Numbered from the stretch's first letter, positions 1 through 8,423 are shown. The stretch: DNA of 53,350 nt from Candidatus Methylomirabilota bacterium (GCA_035709005.1 DASTFB010000001.1:1-53350); one strand, 5' to 3'. Made by a program: numbers and translations. The notes: generated by a model from the letters alone, not told the origin.

Positions 1-39
1 GTCCTTCACGACCGCGAGCACGGCCCCGGGGCCCGCCAT
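1..39 (-). CDS. possible 5' end of a gene running off the window
   Basis: On the minus strand an ATG at 39 opens a frame reading MAGPGAVLAVVKD to the window edge. No ribosome binding site is visible because the upstream DNA is the G/C-rich repeat. Only 13 codons are visible, so neither the gene nor its family can be established. Confidence 0.2.
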   Translation of the reverse strand, partial: MAGPGAVLAVVKD

Positions 40-40
40 C

Positions 41-163
41 GGGGGGGCATGGGGGGCCATCTCGGGGCCCCCCGTGTCCGCCAACGTAATATCGAGGGGC
101 GCCCCGGCTTGGCCGGGGCGCGCCGAGCGCGGGGGGGTATGGGGGGCCATCTCGGGGCCCCCC
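41..163. repeat. GC-rich 33-bp direct repeat pair with internal hairpins
   Basis: Two 33-bp copies lie at 41-73 and 131-163 and differ at one base (C48 versus T138). Each contains an inverted repeat GGGGGGCC/GGCCCCCC. Between them, 99-108 and 112-121 form a perfect 10-bp G/C stem with a 3-nt loop. The block lies just beyond the stop codon of the SDR gene, so it could act as a rho-independent-like or recombination-prone intergenic element; there is no T tract. Confidence 0.75.
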
Positions 164-166
164 ATC

Positions 167-937
167 TCAAACGACCGCGGACATCCCGCCGTCGAAGTTG
201 ATCGCCGTGCCGGTGATGTAGCCGGCGCGCTCGGAGGCGAGGAAGGCGACCAGATCGGCGAACTCTTCGGCCTCGCCCACGCGCCCGATCGGCACCCGCT
301 TGGCCACCTCCCGGTAGTACGCGTCGAGGTCGTTCTTGGCCCGCCGCTCCCACTGGGCGCTCTTGACCAGGCCCAGGCAGATCGTGTTGACGAGGATCCG
401 ATCGGCGGCGTGCTCGCTGGCCAGGGACTTCGTGAGATTGATGCCGGCCGCGCGGGTCACCGAGGTGGGCAGCGCCCGCGGCGCCGGCGCCTTGCCACCG
501 ACGGTGGTGACGTTGATGATGCGGCCCCCACCCCGCTGCTTCATGAGGGGGATGACCAGGCGGCAGAAGCGGATCGCGCCCATCACCTTGAGGTCGAAAT
601 CGCGCTGCCAGGTCGTGTCGTCGACGGCGGCGAAGGCGGCGGCGGACGACGTGCCCGCGTTGTTGACCAGGACGTCGATGCCGTCGAAGCGCGCGACCAC
701 CGCGTTGACGAAGGCCTCGATGTCGGCGGCCTGAGTCACGTCCGCCGGCTGGGCCAGCACCTCGGCCCCGGTGGCCTTGCGGATGCCGTCGGCGGCGCGC
801 TCCAGCACGTCCTTGCGGCGCGCGCAGATGGCCACGCGCGCCCCCTCGCGGGCGAAGCGCTCGGCACTGGCGCGCCCGAGACCTTCACTGCCACCCGTGA
901 CGATGACCACCTTGCCGGCGAGCCCGAGCTCGAGCAT
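167..937 (-). CDS. SDR-fold protein lacking the SDR catalytic tetrad
   Basis: 256-aa short-chain dehydrogenase/reductase fold. Start is ATG 937, preceded by GGGGAGGAG at 5 nt; longer upstream starts would overlap the divergent promoter. The cofactor loop TGGSEGLG (residues 14-21) and NNAG (92-95) are intact, as is the C-terminal TGTAINFDGG strand, so NAD(P) binding looks possible. The catalytic positions are all changed: Asn to K117, Ser to T145 (13 residues before the Tyr site), Tyr to T158, Lys to R162. A usual alcohol/ketone hydride transfer through Tyr-Lys is therefore unlikely. It may be a divergent subfamily with a different mechanism or a non-catalytic binder. Divergent from tenA with a 52-bp gap. 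Confidence 0.85.
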   Translation of the reverse strand: MLELGLAGKVVIVTGGSEGLGRASAERFAREGARVAICARRKDVLERAADGIRKATGAEVLAQPADVTQAADIEAFVNAVVARFDGIDVLVNNAGTSSAAAFAAVDDTTWQRDFDLKVMGAIRFCRLVIPLMKQRGGGRIINVTTVGGKAPAPRALPTSVTRAAGINLTKSLASEHAADRILVNTICLGLVKSAQWERRAKNDLDAYYREVAKRVPIGRVGEAEEFADLVAFLASERAGYITGTAINFDGGMSAVV

Positions 938-989
938 GTCGTCTCCTCCCCGTGGGAGCCGCATCATACAATAGGCTGGAGACCCGAGC

Positions 990-1652
990 ATGACGTTCAC
1001 CAAGGAGCTCTGGCCGGCGATCGATGGCATCTACGCGGCCATCCTGGGGCACCCGTTCATCCGCGGGCTCACCGACGGCACGCTGCCGCGCGAGAGCTTC
1101 CGCTTCTACGCCGTCCAGGACGCCCTCTATCTGAGGGAGTTCGCCCGGGCCCTGTCGCTGGCGGCCGCCCGGGCCCCGGAGGACGACTGGATCATCATGT
1201 TCAACGAGCACGCCGCCGGCGCGTTGAAGGTCGAGCGGGCGCTGCACGAGTCGTTCTTCCAGGACTTCGGTCTCACGCCGGCTCAGGTAGCGGCGACGCC
1301 GCTGGCGCCGACCAACCTGGCCTACACCAGCTATCTGCTGGCCGTCGCCCACGGCGCGCCGTACCACGAGGCGGTGGCGGCGCTGCTGCCCTGCTACTGG
1401 ATCTACTGGGAAGTGGGCAAGCACCTCGAGCAGACGGGCTCCAGGGATCCCCTCTACGCCCGCTGGATCGCCACGTACGCCTCCGAGGACTTCGGCGGCG
1501 TGGTCCGTGCCGTCCTGGAGGCCACGGACCGGATCGCGGCGGGCCTGGGCGGGGCCGAGCGGCAGGCCATGGCGCGCCACTTCGTGACCACGAGCCGCTA
1601 CGAGTGGATGTTCTGGGAGATGGGCTACCGCCGCGAGGCGTGGCCGCTGTGA
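990..1652 (+). CDS. tenA: TenA-family aminopyrimidine aminohydrolase (thiaminase II)
   Basis: 220-aa all-helical TenA protein. The family hydrolyses 4-amino-5-aminomethyl-2-methylpyrimidine from degraded thiamin to HMP for salvage. Residues used in Bacillus TenA are all present at the same numbering: D44, Y47, Y112, C135 (nucleophile), Y139, Y163 and E205. A -10-like TACAAT at 967-972 ends 17 nt before the ATG; no clear Shine-Dalgarno sequence is seen. The stop overlaps the start of the following HAD phosphatase (GTGA), so the two are translationally coupled, which supports a joint role in thiamin/HMP salvage. Confidence 0.9.
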   Translation: MTFTKELWPAIDGIYAAILGHPFIRGLTDGTLPRESFRFYAVQDALYLREFARALSLAAARAPEDDWIIMFNEHAAGALKVERALHESFFQDFGLTPAQVAATPLAPTNLAYTSYLLAVAHGAPYHEAVAALLPCYWIYWEVGKHLEQTGSRDPLYARWIATYASEDFGGVVRAVLEATDRIAAGLGGAERQAMARHFVTTSRYEWMFWEMGYRREAWPL

Positions 1653-2356
1653 AGGCGCTGCTCTTCGACCTGGACGACACGCTGCTCGACTACTCGAGCT
1701 GTCAGGACGCCTGCTGGGAAGAGAGCTGCGCGGCCGTGGCCGCGCCCGTGGGCGTCGACGCGTCCGCCCTCGTCGCCGCTATCGCCGATGTCCGGCGGTG
1801 GTTCTGGAATGATCCAGCGCGCCACCGGGCCCAGCGCACCGACATGGTCGGGGCGTGGGCCAGGATCGCCGAGCTGGGTCTGGCCCGGCTGGGTGCCGCC
1901 GGCGACGGCCTGGCCCGGCGCATCGCCGAAGATTTCGCGGCGCGGCGGTGTGCCGCCGAACGCCTGTTCCCCGACGCCCTGGCCACCCTGGAGGCGCTGC
2001 GCGCGCGAGGCGTGCCGCTGGGACTGGTCACCAACGGCGATGCGCGACTGCAGCGCGGCAAGATCGCCCGCCACGCCCTGGCCCCGTACTTCGGGGTCAT
2101 GGTCATCGAGGGGGAGTTCGGCGCCGGCAAGCCGGATGCGGCCGTGTTCCGCCACGCGCTCACCGGCCTCGGTGTCGCTCCCGCCGGGACCTGGATGGTG
2201 GGGGACCACCTGGTCTGGGACGTGGACGGCGCCCAGCGGGTGGGCCTGCGCGCCGCATGGATCGATCGGCCCCGCGTCGGCCTGCCGGCCGACCAGGCCG
2301 TGCAGCCCGAACGCATCATTCACGGTCTGGACGAGCTCCTCGACCTCGCCGGCTGA
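1649..2356 (+). CDS. HAD-superfamily hydrolase, probable phosphatase coupled to TenA
   Basis: 235-aa HAD hydrolase with a C1-type helical cap. Motif I is D7-L-D9-D-T11, motif II T128-N129, motif III lysine K161 in GKPDAAVF, and motif IV G185-D186 with D191. All catalytic residues are present, so phosphatase activity is expected. Start is GTG 1649, overlapping the tenA stop by 4 nt; a much longer open frame exists upstream but lies antisense to the SDR and through tenA, so it is not used. Adjacency to tenA echoes the plant TenA-HAD fusion (TH2), which dephosphorylates thiamin monophosphate. Substrate here is inferred: thiamin-P or HMP-P. A YjjG-like nucleotidase is the alternative. Confidence 0.85.
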   Translation: MKALLFDLDDTLLDYSSCQDACWEESCAAVAAPVGVDASALVAAIADVRRWFWNDPARHRAQRTDMVGAWARIAELGLARLGAAGDGLARRIAEDFAARRCAAERLFPDALATLEALRARGVPLGLVTNGDARLQRGKIARHALAPYFGVMVIEGEFGAGKPDAAVFRHALTGLGVAPAGTWMVGDHLVWDVDGAQRVGLRAAWIDRPRVGLPADQAVQPERIIHGLDELLDLAG

Positions 2357-2489
2357 ACGTCGCGGCCGCGGCCCAAGATGGCGGGCCCTGCGCTCCGCAC
2401 GCACCCATCTGTGGCCGCGTGCGCAATAAAAGCTTCGCCAAAGCGCGGGCCGTCTGTTGCTATAGGAGCGTACGCAAGGAGGAGCTCTC

Positions 2490-3470
2490 ATGCGACGAGT
2501 CGCGATCCTGATCGCCGGTCTGGCGGTGGTCGTCTCGGGCTGCGCGACAGCCAAATCCCGGCCGCCGCGGGCCGCCGCGCCGGCGGAGGTGGACGTCACC
2601 GGCCGGTGGATCGGGACCTGGTACGGTCACGGCATCGTTGGGATCCCGCGCGAGCAGGACGCGTTCGCCGACTTCGTACAGCGAGGGTCCGGGGGGCGCG
2701 GGGTCCTCACCCTGGACGGGGCTCCGGCCGCGGAGGGGGTGCCAGCCGCCTCGCGAATGGCCGGCCTCTCCGGATCCCGCGTGTTCCTCGAGGTGGCCGG
2801 CTCGGACCTCGTGCTCGTTCACGAGCTCGGGCCCCGGCATCTGAAAGCGCGGTTCCGGGTGGACGGGGACCGGATGGTCGGTCACATCAGCGACGCCCAG
2901 CCGCCCGTGCGCATCGTGCTGGAACGGCAGAAGCCGGAGCCGCCCAAGCCGGCGGCCGCCCCGACGCGCCCGGAGCCTCAGGTCGCCGCCCCACCGCCGC
3001 CACCGCCGTCGGCTGTCGAGCCCGCGCCCACGCCGCCCCCGCCGGCCGTGGCCATGACGCCGGCTCCGGGGAGCGAGGCGGCCGAGGCGAAGCCCGAGGG
3101 CGCTCCGCGTCCGGCCCCGGACGAATTCGCGGAGGCCCCGCAGCTCAAGGCGGTGCACTTCGACTTCGACAAGTCCGCCATTCGCCCGGAGGACGTCGCC
3201 GTCCTGGACGAGAGCGCCGAGTGGCTCAAGGGCAACGAGGTCCTGGTGCTCATCGAGGGCCACGCCGACGAGCGGGGTACCAACGAGTACAACCTCGCGC
3301 TCGGCGAGCGGCGCGCCAAGGCCGTGCGTGAGCACCTGGTGAACAAGGGTGTCGCGGCCGAGCGCATCAACACGGTGAGCTACGGCGAGGAGCGGCCGGC
3401 CTGCACCGACAAGAACGAAACCTGCTGGAAGCAAAACCGCCGCGCCCGCACCCTCATCAAAGGGCAGTAG
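2490..3470 (+). CDS. OmpA/Pal-type peptidoglycan-binding lipoprotein
   Basis: 326 aa. The signal peptide ends in lipobox VSGC with the lipidated cysteine at residue 18. Residues about 35-148 form a beta-rich domain I do not recognise, 150-210 a Pro/Ala linker, and 217-326 an OmpA C-terminal domain with Pal hallmarks: HFDFDKSAIRPED, EGHADERGTNEYN, LGERRAK and SYGEERP. It should tether the outer membrane to peptidoglycan in the periplasm. It is about twice the length of classical Pal because of the extra N-terminal domain, and no TolB or TolA gene is adjacent. A strong ribosome binding site (AAGGAGGAG) precedes ATG 2490. A terminator hairpin follows, so it is probably monocistronic. Confidence 0.88.
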   Translation: MRRVAILIAGLAVVVSGCATAKSRPPRAAAPAEVDVTGRWIGTWYGHGIVGIPREQDAFADFVQRGSGGRGVLTLDGAPAAEGVPAASRMAGLSGSRVFLEVAGSDLVLVHELGPRHLKARFRVDGDRMVGHISDAQPPVRIVLERQKPEPPKPAAAPTRPEPQVAAPPPPPPSAVEPAPTPPPPAVAMTPAPGSEAAEAKPEGAPRPAPDEFAEAPQLKAVHFDFDKSAIRPEDVAVLDESAEWLKGNEVLVLIEGHADERGTNEYNLALGERRAKAVREHLVNKGVAAERINTVSYGEERPACTDKNETCWKQNRRARTLIKGQ

Positions 3471-3479
3471 CCACGCTTC

Positions 3480-3510
3480 GAGCGCGGGCTTTGCCCGCGC
3501 GCTCGTCTTT
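3480..3510 (+). terminator. rho-independent-like terminator after the OmpA gene
   Basis: GCGCGGGC/GCCCGCGC stem around a short TTT loop (about 3482-3500), extended by GAGC/GCTC with a 2-nt bulge, followed by GTCTTT. It begins 9 nt after the stop codon of the lipoprotein gene. The T tract is short. Confidence 0.6.
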
Positions 3511-3525
3511 CCTGGGGGAGGTCTC

Positions 3526-3551
3526 GGAGGGGGCCGTCTTAGGCCCCCTCC
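3526..3551. terminator. 10-bp perfect hairpin between convergent genes
   Basis: GGAGGGGGCC at 3526-3535 pairs with GGCCCCCTCC at 3542-3551 over a 6-nt loop. It lies 8 nt beyond the stop of the minus-strand membrane protein gene and could terminate either strand, although no T tract follows. Confidence 0.5.
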
Positions 3552-3558
3552 GATTGGC

Positions 3559-4005
3559 TTAGCGCGGAATCGCGACGGGAGCGGCGAAGTAGATGAGCCC
3601 GGCCTTCGCCGTGAGCCCCAGCACGTACAGGACGTCCGGCAGCCACACCGCGCGCATCGTGTACGCCGCCGTCGCCGAGCCGGCCAGCACGACGGGCACC
3701 GCCAACCAGAGCGGCAGACGCAACAGGCGGAACATCGGCTCGACCAGCAGCAGGAAGATCATCATGACGAAGATCACGCCGAGCAGGACGATTCCCAGGA
3801 AGATCGGCGTGAGCAGGAAAAACGACACGAGGACGAGCAAGGCATCGGTTCGCCCGGTGATAGGGTCGGCGAACGCGTTCGCCGTCTCCGGCCGGTTGGC
3901 CAGCGAGATCAACCACGCCTGCACCGGGCTCGACCAGCCCAGGTACCAGGCGATCCAACCGACGCCGACCACCACAGCCAGCCAGTGGATCCAGCGCTTC
4001 GGCAT
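3559..4005 (-). CDS. small four-helix membrane protein, function unknown
   Basis: 148 aa with about four hydrophobic segments (roughly residues 7-25, 55-90 as a double span, 98-118 and 122-142) and little soluble sequence. I do not recognise the family. Start ATG 4005 has a GAGAGG-like site; a TAGAAT hexamer at 4014-4019 ends 8 nt upstream, so the transcript may be almost leaderless. Divergent from the crotonase gene across 60 bp. No function is claimed. Confidence 0.65.
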   Translation of the reverse strand: MPKRWIHWLAVVVGVGWIAWYLGWSSPVQAWLISLANRPETANAFADPITGRTDALLVLVSFFLLTPIFLGIVLLGVIFVMMIFLLLVEPMFRLLRLPLWLAVPVVLAGSATAAYTMRAVWLPDVLYVLGLTAKAGLIYFAAPVAIPR

Positions 4006-4065
4006 CGCCTCTCATTCTAAGGGGTATGATAGCCACTCCATCCACGCTCATTTGGGAGGCGCACC

Positions 4066-4860
4066 GTGGCCGAGGACTTGTTGGAAATCGTCAAGGACGG
4101 TGTGGCAGTGCTCACCCTCAACCGACCGGACCGGCTCAACGCCCTGTCCCCCCGCATGCTGGATGGGCTGCTGAGCGCTCTGCCCCGGCTGGCCGACGAT
4201 CCCGCGGTCGGGGCCGTGGTGCTGACGGGCGCGGGCCGGGCGTTCTGCGCGGGCGGGGACGTCAAGGCCATGGCCGAGGCCCGGGAGGCGGAAGGGGTGA
4301 CGCTGGAGGAACGGGCCCACGCGCTGCGGAAGAGAATGGAGGTCTCGCGCTGGCTCCACGAGCTGCCCACGCCGACGATCGCGATGGTGCGGGGCGCGGC
4401 GGCCGGCGCCGGGCTCTCCCTGGCCCTGGCGTGCGACCTGCGCATCGCCGCCGACAGCGCTCGCTTCGGCACCGCCTTCGCCCGTGTGGGCTACCCGGGC
4501 GACTTCGGCGGCTCGTTCTTCCTGACCGCGCTCGTGGGCACCGCCAAGGCCCGCGAGCTCTACTTCACCGCCGACCTGGTCGACGCCGCCGAGGCCCACC
4601 GACTGGGCCTGGTCAACCGCGTCGTCCCCGACGCCCGGCTGGAGGACGAGACGATGGCGCTGGCCACCCGGCTCGCTCGCGGGCCCCGGATCGCGTACCG
4701 CTACGTGAAGCGCAACTTGAACGCGGCCGAGCACGCCACCCTCGCCGAGGTCCTCGACCTGGAAGCGTGGCATCAGAGCCGCTGCGGGCTCACGGAGGAC
4801 CACCGGGAGGCGGCGCGCGCGTTCGTGGAGAAGCGGGAGCCCGTGTTCCGCGGCCGGTGA
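4066..4860 (+). CDS. enoyl-CoA hydratase/isomerase family (crotonase) protein
   Basis: 264-aa crotonase-fold acyl-CoA enzyme. The two oxyanion-hole segments are present: AFCAGGDVKAM (59-69) and GAAAGAGLSLALACD (110-124). The first hydratase glutamate (rat E144 position, in PE.N.G) aligns with F138 and the second falls near D146 in GDFGG, a pattern seen in many actinobacterial-type crotonases; simple 2-enoyl-CoA hydration is therefore not assured. Start is GTG 4066 with GGGAGG 8 nt upstream. It stands alone, and the substrate is unknown. Confidence 0.85.
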   Translation: MAEDLLEIVKDGVAVLTLNRPDRLNALSPRMLDGLLSALPRLADDPAVGAVVLTGAGRAFCAGGDVKAMAEAREAEGVTLEERAHALRKRMEVSRWLHELPTPTIAMVRGAAAGAGLSLALACDLRIAADSARFGTAFARVGYPGDFGGSFFLTALVGTAKARELYFTADLVDAAEAHRLGLVNRVVPDARLEDETMALATRLARGPRIAYRYVKRNLNAAEHATLAEVLDLEAWHQSRCGLTEDHREAARAFVEKREPVFRGR

Positions 4861-4893
4861 GGCCGCGTTCCGGGCTCCCGCCCCGAGCGATCG

Positions 4894-6495
4894 TTACTGG
4901 GCCAGCCAGACCTTCATGAAGGTGTTGTTGTCGTAGACGGTGGGTGCCCACTTGTGGCCGCGGACCTTCTTGTCCCGGAAGTGGAACCCCTCGACCCAGG
5001 CCACCGGCACCGCCGACACCGGGGCGTTCAGGATGTGGCGCTGCAGCTCATGGTAGAGACGGGCGCGCTTGGCGCGGTCGCTTTCCTTGAGCGCGCGCTC
5101 GGCCAGCTCGTCGACCTTCGGATCGGACCACTTGCCCCAGTTGCTGCCGGCCGGCGTCGTGTAGATGAGCGAGAACATGTCGGCCGGGTCGGAGGTCACC
5201 ATCGCGCGATCCTGGATGGCGATGAATGTGAAGTCGCCTTTGCCGTAGACGGCGAAGCCGGCAGCGCTCTCGTAGGTCTTGATCGTGCCGCGGATGCCGA
5301 CCTTCCTCAGCTGCGACATGATGAGCTGGGCGCGGTCGACGTAGCCGCCCACCGAGCGGACGGCCGCCTCGATGTCCAACCCGTTCGGGTAGTGCTTGGC
5401 GACCAGCCGCTTGGCCTCGGCGAGGTCCTGGTCTTTCGGCTGCCGGCAGCCGGGCATCTTGTTGACTTCGGCCAGCGGCAGGGCGAAGTCGGTGAACAGC
5501 TTGGGGTCCAGGAGGGCGCAGGCGACGCCGGCGCCCTCGAAGGCCTTGCCGACGAGGTCCTGGCGGTCGATGGCCAGGTTGACGGCCCGGCGGAGGTCGG
5601 GATTGTCGAAGGGCGGCTTCTTGGTGTGCATGTAGATCAACGCGATCGTGGCGATCGAGTTCTGGCTGACGTCGACCGCATCCCCGCGGGCCCGCTTCAG
5701 CTCATCGGCCTCGGTCTTTCTCAGCGGCGGCCAGGTGTCCCAGAGATGGATGCGTCCCGCCTTGGCGGCCGCGATCTGGGTGGGGCCGCCGACCAGGATG
5801 AACTGCTTCACCCCGTCCAGGTAGGGCAGGCCCTTGACGAAGTAGTCCTTGTTCTTCTCCCACTCGATGATGCTGCCCCGCTCGTAGCGCTTGAACTTGA
5901 AGGGGCCCGTCCCGATCTGCGCCTCGGGGCGCGAGAGATCGTTGCCGAACTTCTCCAGCACGTGCTTGGCGACGATCCGGCACCAGGCCGAGCCGACATA
6001 CTCGACGAACGGCGCGGCCGGGAATTTCAAATTCACCTGGAAGGTGTGCGGGTTCACGGCCTCCACGCTGGCCACCACGGGCTTGAGCATGGAGCCGCAG
6101 CGGGGACTCTTGAAGTTGGGGTTCAACACGCGGTCGAGGCTGGCCTTCACGTCGGCGGAGGTGAAGGGCTGCCCGTCGTGCCACTTGACGCCCTTGCGCA
6201 GCTCGAAGGTGTAGACCTTGCCGTCCGGCGAGACCGTCCACCGCTCGGCCAGGTCGCCGACGATCTTCGTGGGGTCGTCGGGGTCGTGGTGGAGCAGGCC
6301 CGAGTAGATGCCGGCGAGGGCCTGCTGGACGGACAGAGGTGACTCGGCGTGGATGTCGAGCCGGCCGGGATCGCCGTAGACGTACCAGTTGAGGATGCCG
6401 CCGTACCGCGGCTTGTCCTGGGCGGCGGCGCCGGAGGCGCCGGCGCCGAGCACGAGGAGCGCGAGGATGACCACGAGGACCTTCGACCGGTGCAT
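4894..6495 (-). CDS. ABC transporter substrate-binding protein, family 5 (peptide/nickel type)
   Basis: 533-aa extracytoplasmic solute receptor of the SBP_bac_5 family. A Sec signal peptide covers about residues 1-26, with cleavage near AAAQ. Typical segments follow: a RYGG-like N-terminus, VYTFELRKGVKWHDGQPFTSADVKAS-type family signature (about 90-115), and GTGPFKF near 195. It should bind oligopeptides or similar solutes in the periplasm and deliver them to the two permeases encoded just upstream. GGAGGG precedes the ATG. Third gene of the transporter operon, 29 nt after the second permease. The solute cannot be read from sequence. Confidence 0.9.
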   Translation of the reverse strand: MHRSKVLVVILALLVLGAGASGAAAQDKPRYGGILNWYVYGDPGRLDIHAESPLSVQQALAGIYSGLLHHDPDDPTKIVGDLAERWTVSPDGKVYTFELRKGVKWHDGQPFTSADVKASLDRVLNPNFKSPRCGSMLKPVVASVEAVNPHTFQVNLKFPAAPFVEYVGSAWCRIVAKHVLEKFGNDLSRPEAQIGTGPFKFKRYERGSIIEWEKNKDYFVKGLPYLDGVKQFILVGGPTQIAAAKAGRIHLWDTWPPLRKTEADELKRARGDAVDVSQNSIATIALIYMHTKKPPFDNPDLRRAVNLAIDRQDLVGKAFEGAGVACALLDPKLFTDFALPLAEVNKMPGCRQPKDQDLAEAKRLVAKHYPNGLDIEAAVRSVGGYVDRAQLIMSQLRKVGIRGTIKTYESAAGFAVYGKGDFTFIAIQDRAMVTSDPADMFSLIYTTPAGSNWGKWSDPKVDELAERALKESDRAKRARLYHELQRHILNAPVSAVPVAWVEGFHFRDKKVRGHKWAPTVYDNNTFMKVWLAQ

Positions 6496-6524
6496 GGGGT
6501 GTCCCTCCTGTTCCGCGAAGTGGG

Positions 6525-7475
6525 TCAGCCGAGGCCGCCCCGGAGCCGGGGATCGGTCATGTCACGGATGGCGTCGCCGAGCAGGTTCAGCCCGAACACG
6601 GTCAGGCTGATGGCCACGCCCGGGAAGAAGATCATCCAGGGGGCCGTCTCCAGGGCCTGCACGCCGGCGGTGAGCATGCCGCCCCACGACGGCTCGTCGG
6701 GCGGCGCGCCCAGGCCGAGAAAGCTCAGGGAGGCCTCCACCACGATGGCGTAGGCGATGTTCACGGTGGCCAGCACGATATAGGTGGCGAAGGTGTTCGG
6801 CAAGACGTGGCGGAAGATGACCCGCCACTGCGAGCCGCCGGCCGCGCGGGCCGCCTCCACGAAGGGCGTCTCCTTGAGGCCGAGCGTTACCGAGCGCAGC
6901 GTGCGCGCGGCGGTGGGGCCGAGCAGGATCGCCAGGGCCACGATCACGTTGTCGACGGACTGGCCGAGCGCGGCCATGAGCGACAGTGCCAGGATGATGG
7001 GTGGCAAGGCCATCACGCTGTCGACGATGCGCTGACTCAGCGAATCCGCCAGGCCGCCGAAGTAGCCGGTGATGACCCCCCACAGACCGCCGAGGGTGAC
7101 GCCCAGGCCCACGGACAGCAGCCCCACGTAGAGAGAGAGCCGGGCGCCCCAGATGACCCGGCTCAACATGTCCCGGCCCAGGTGGTCCGTCCCCATCGGG
7201 AACTCGGCGCTGGGCGGCAGGTAGGGGGCGAACGCGGCATCTTTGGCGCCGTGGGGGGCGAGCTGAGGGGCGAAGACCGCGGTGGCGATGAGCAGCAGGA
7301 TGATCACCGCGCCGATGGCCCCCAGGGGCTGGCGGGCGACGAACCACCGCAGCCCGCCGAGCGCGCGGGCCGCCGGTTGACGCCAGCCCTGGACGGCCGC
7401 CACGTCGGGCACGCGGACGGCGAGCCGACCGCCGGCCAGGTCAGGCGTACCGGATCCGGGGATCGAGCCAGGCAT
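6525..7475 (-). CDS. ABC transporter permease, DppC/OppC type
   Basis: 316-aa inner-membrane permease with an N-terminal OppC_N segment and about six membrane spans. The EAA cytoplasmic loop (EAARAAGGSQWRVIFRHVLPN) that docks the ATPase is complete, followed by the GLGAPPDEPSWGGML region typical of DppC. ATG 7475 overlaps the dppB-like gene by 35 nt and lacks a clear Shine-Dalgarno sequence; GTG 7412 is an alternative start. No ATP-binding subunit is encoded nearby, so the transporter must use an ATPase from elsewhere. Confidence 0.88.
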   Translation of the reverse strand: MPGSIPGSGTPDLAGGRLAVRVPDVAAVQGWRQPAARALGGLRWFVARQPLGAIGAVIILLLIATAVFAPQLAPHGAKDAAFAPYLPPSAEFPMGTDHLGRDMLSRVIWGARLSLYVGLLSVGLGVTLGGLWGVITGYFGGLADSLSQRIVDSVMALPPIILALSLMAALGQSVDNVIVALAILLGPTAARTLRSVTLGLKETPFVEAARAAGGSQWRVIFRHVLPNTFATYIVLATVNIAYAIVVEASLSFLGLGAPPDEPSWGGMLTAGVQALETAPWMIFFPGVAISLTVFGLNLLGDAIRDMTDPRLRGGLG

Positions 7476-8403
7476 AGAGAAGGTCCACCACCAGGTTCAC
7501 GGTGAGGAACACGAGGGCCATGACCAGCACGATGGCCTGGACGGTCGGGTAGTCCCGGTAGCTGACGGCCTGGACCAGCGCCGTACCCATGCCCGGGACC
7601 GCGAAGATGATCTCCATGATCACGATGCCGCCGAGGAGCCGCCCGCCCCACCAGCCGATGAAGGTGATCACCGGCAGGAGCGAGTTGCTCAGCGCGTGGC
7701 GGTAGACCACGGCCCGCTCGGCCAGGCCCTTGGCCCGGGCCGTCCGTACGTAGTCCTGGCGGACGACCTCGAGCATCTGCGACCGGGTCAGCCGCATGAT
7801 GGGCGCGCTGATGTAGTAGGCCTGGGCCAGCGTCGGCCACACGAGCTGCTTGAGATTCTCGGCGGGGTCGTCCAGGAAGGACACGAACTCCAGCGGGGGC
7901 ATCCAGCCGAAGGTGCGTACCAGCGCGTAGAGGATGAGGACACCGGTGAAGAAGATGGGCAGGCTGAGCCCGCTGATGCTCACCACGCGCACCGCGTGGT
8001 CGAGCCAGGTGTTCTGACGCACCGCCGAGACGACGCCCAGCGGGACCGCCCACAGGACGGCGACCACGATGGTGAGAAAGGCGAGCTCCATGGAGCGGGG
8101 GAAGCGCTCCCAGAGGATCTCCGTGACCGGTCGCCGCTGCGTGTAGGAGTAGCCGAAATCCCAGCGCAGGGCCCCGCCCAGCCAGCTCAGGTACTGCAGG
8201 GCCACCGGCTGATCGAGGCCCAGCTCGGCCCGGATCTGCTGGATCTGCTTTTCCTGCACCGCGCTCGACTCGCTGCCGGTCTGATAGACGAGGATCTCGG
8301 CGATGTCGCCGGGCACCACGCGCAGGAGCACGAAGATCAGCAGCGAGGCGCCCAGCAACGAGGGGGCGAAGAACAAGAGGCGCCGGAGGACGTACTTGTG
8401 CAT
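7441..8403 (-). CDS. ABC transporter permease, DppB/OppB type
   Basis: 320-aa inner-membrane permease. The N-terminus MHKYVLRRLLFFAPSLLG is classical for DppB. A periplasmic insert with ALGLD-Q-type sequence is followed by five further membrane spans and an EAA loop (DYVRTARAKGLAERAVVYRHALSN). First gene of the operon dppB-dppC-SBP. ATG 8403 is chosen at the conserved N-terminus; the open frame continues upstream but antisense to the TPR gene. The promoter lies in the AT-rich patch at 8417-8423 shared with the divergent TPR gene. Confidence 0.9.
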   Translation of the reverse strand: MHKYVLRRLLFFAPSLLGASLLIFVLLRVVPGDIAEILVYQTGSESSAVQEKQIQQIRAELGLDQPVALQYLSWLGGALRWDFGYSYTQRRPVTEILWERFPRSMELAFLTIVVAVLWAVPLGVVSAVRQNTWLDHAVRVVSISGLSLPIFFTGVLILYALVRTFGWMPPLEFVSFLDDPAENLKQLVWPTLAQAYYISAPIMRLTRSQMLEVVRQDYVRTARAKGLAERAVVYRHALSNSLLPVITFIGWWGGRLLGGIVIMEIIFAVPGMGTALVQAVSYRDYPTVQAIVLVMALVFLTVNLVVDLLYAWLDPRIRYA

Positions 8404-8423
8404 CGCCGGTGGGCCGTATAATA
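8396..8423. promoter_or_regulatory. divergent promoter patch with perfect TATAAT
   Basis: Plus strand: TATAAT at 8417-8422 with a weak TTGTG-type -35 at 8396 (spacer about 15), serving the TPR gene. Minus strand: TATTAT over the same bases could serve the ABC transporter operon. Both calls rest mainly on the -10 hexamer. Confidence 0.5.

Noticed and set aside
41-163. CRISPR array
   Set aside because: Only two repeats, 90-bp period and palindromic G/C stems instead of uniform spacers; no cas genes.
74-2356. Long 760-codon plus-strand open frame
   Set aside because: Antisense to the SDR gene and out of frame through tenA; only its last 235 codons (from GTG 1649) form a protein family. A GC-rich shadow.
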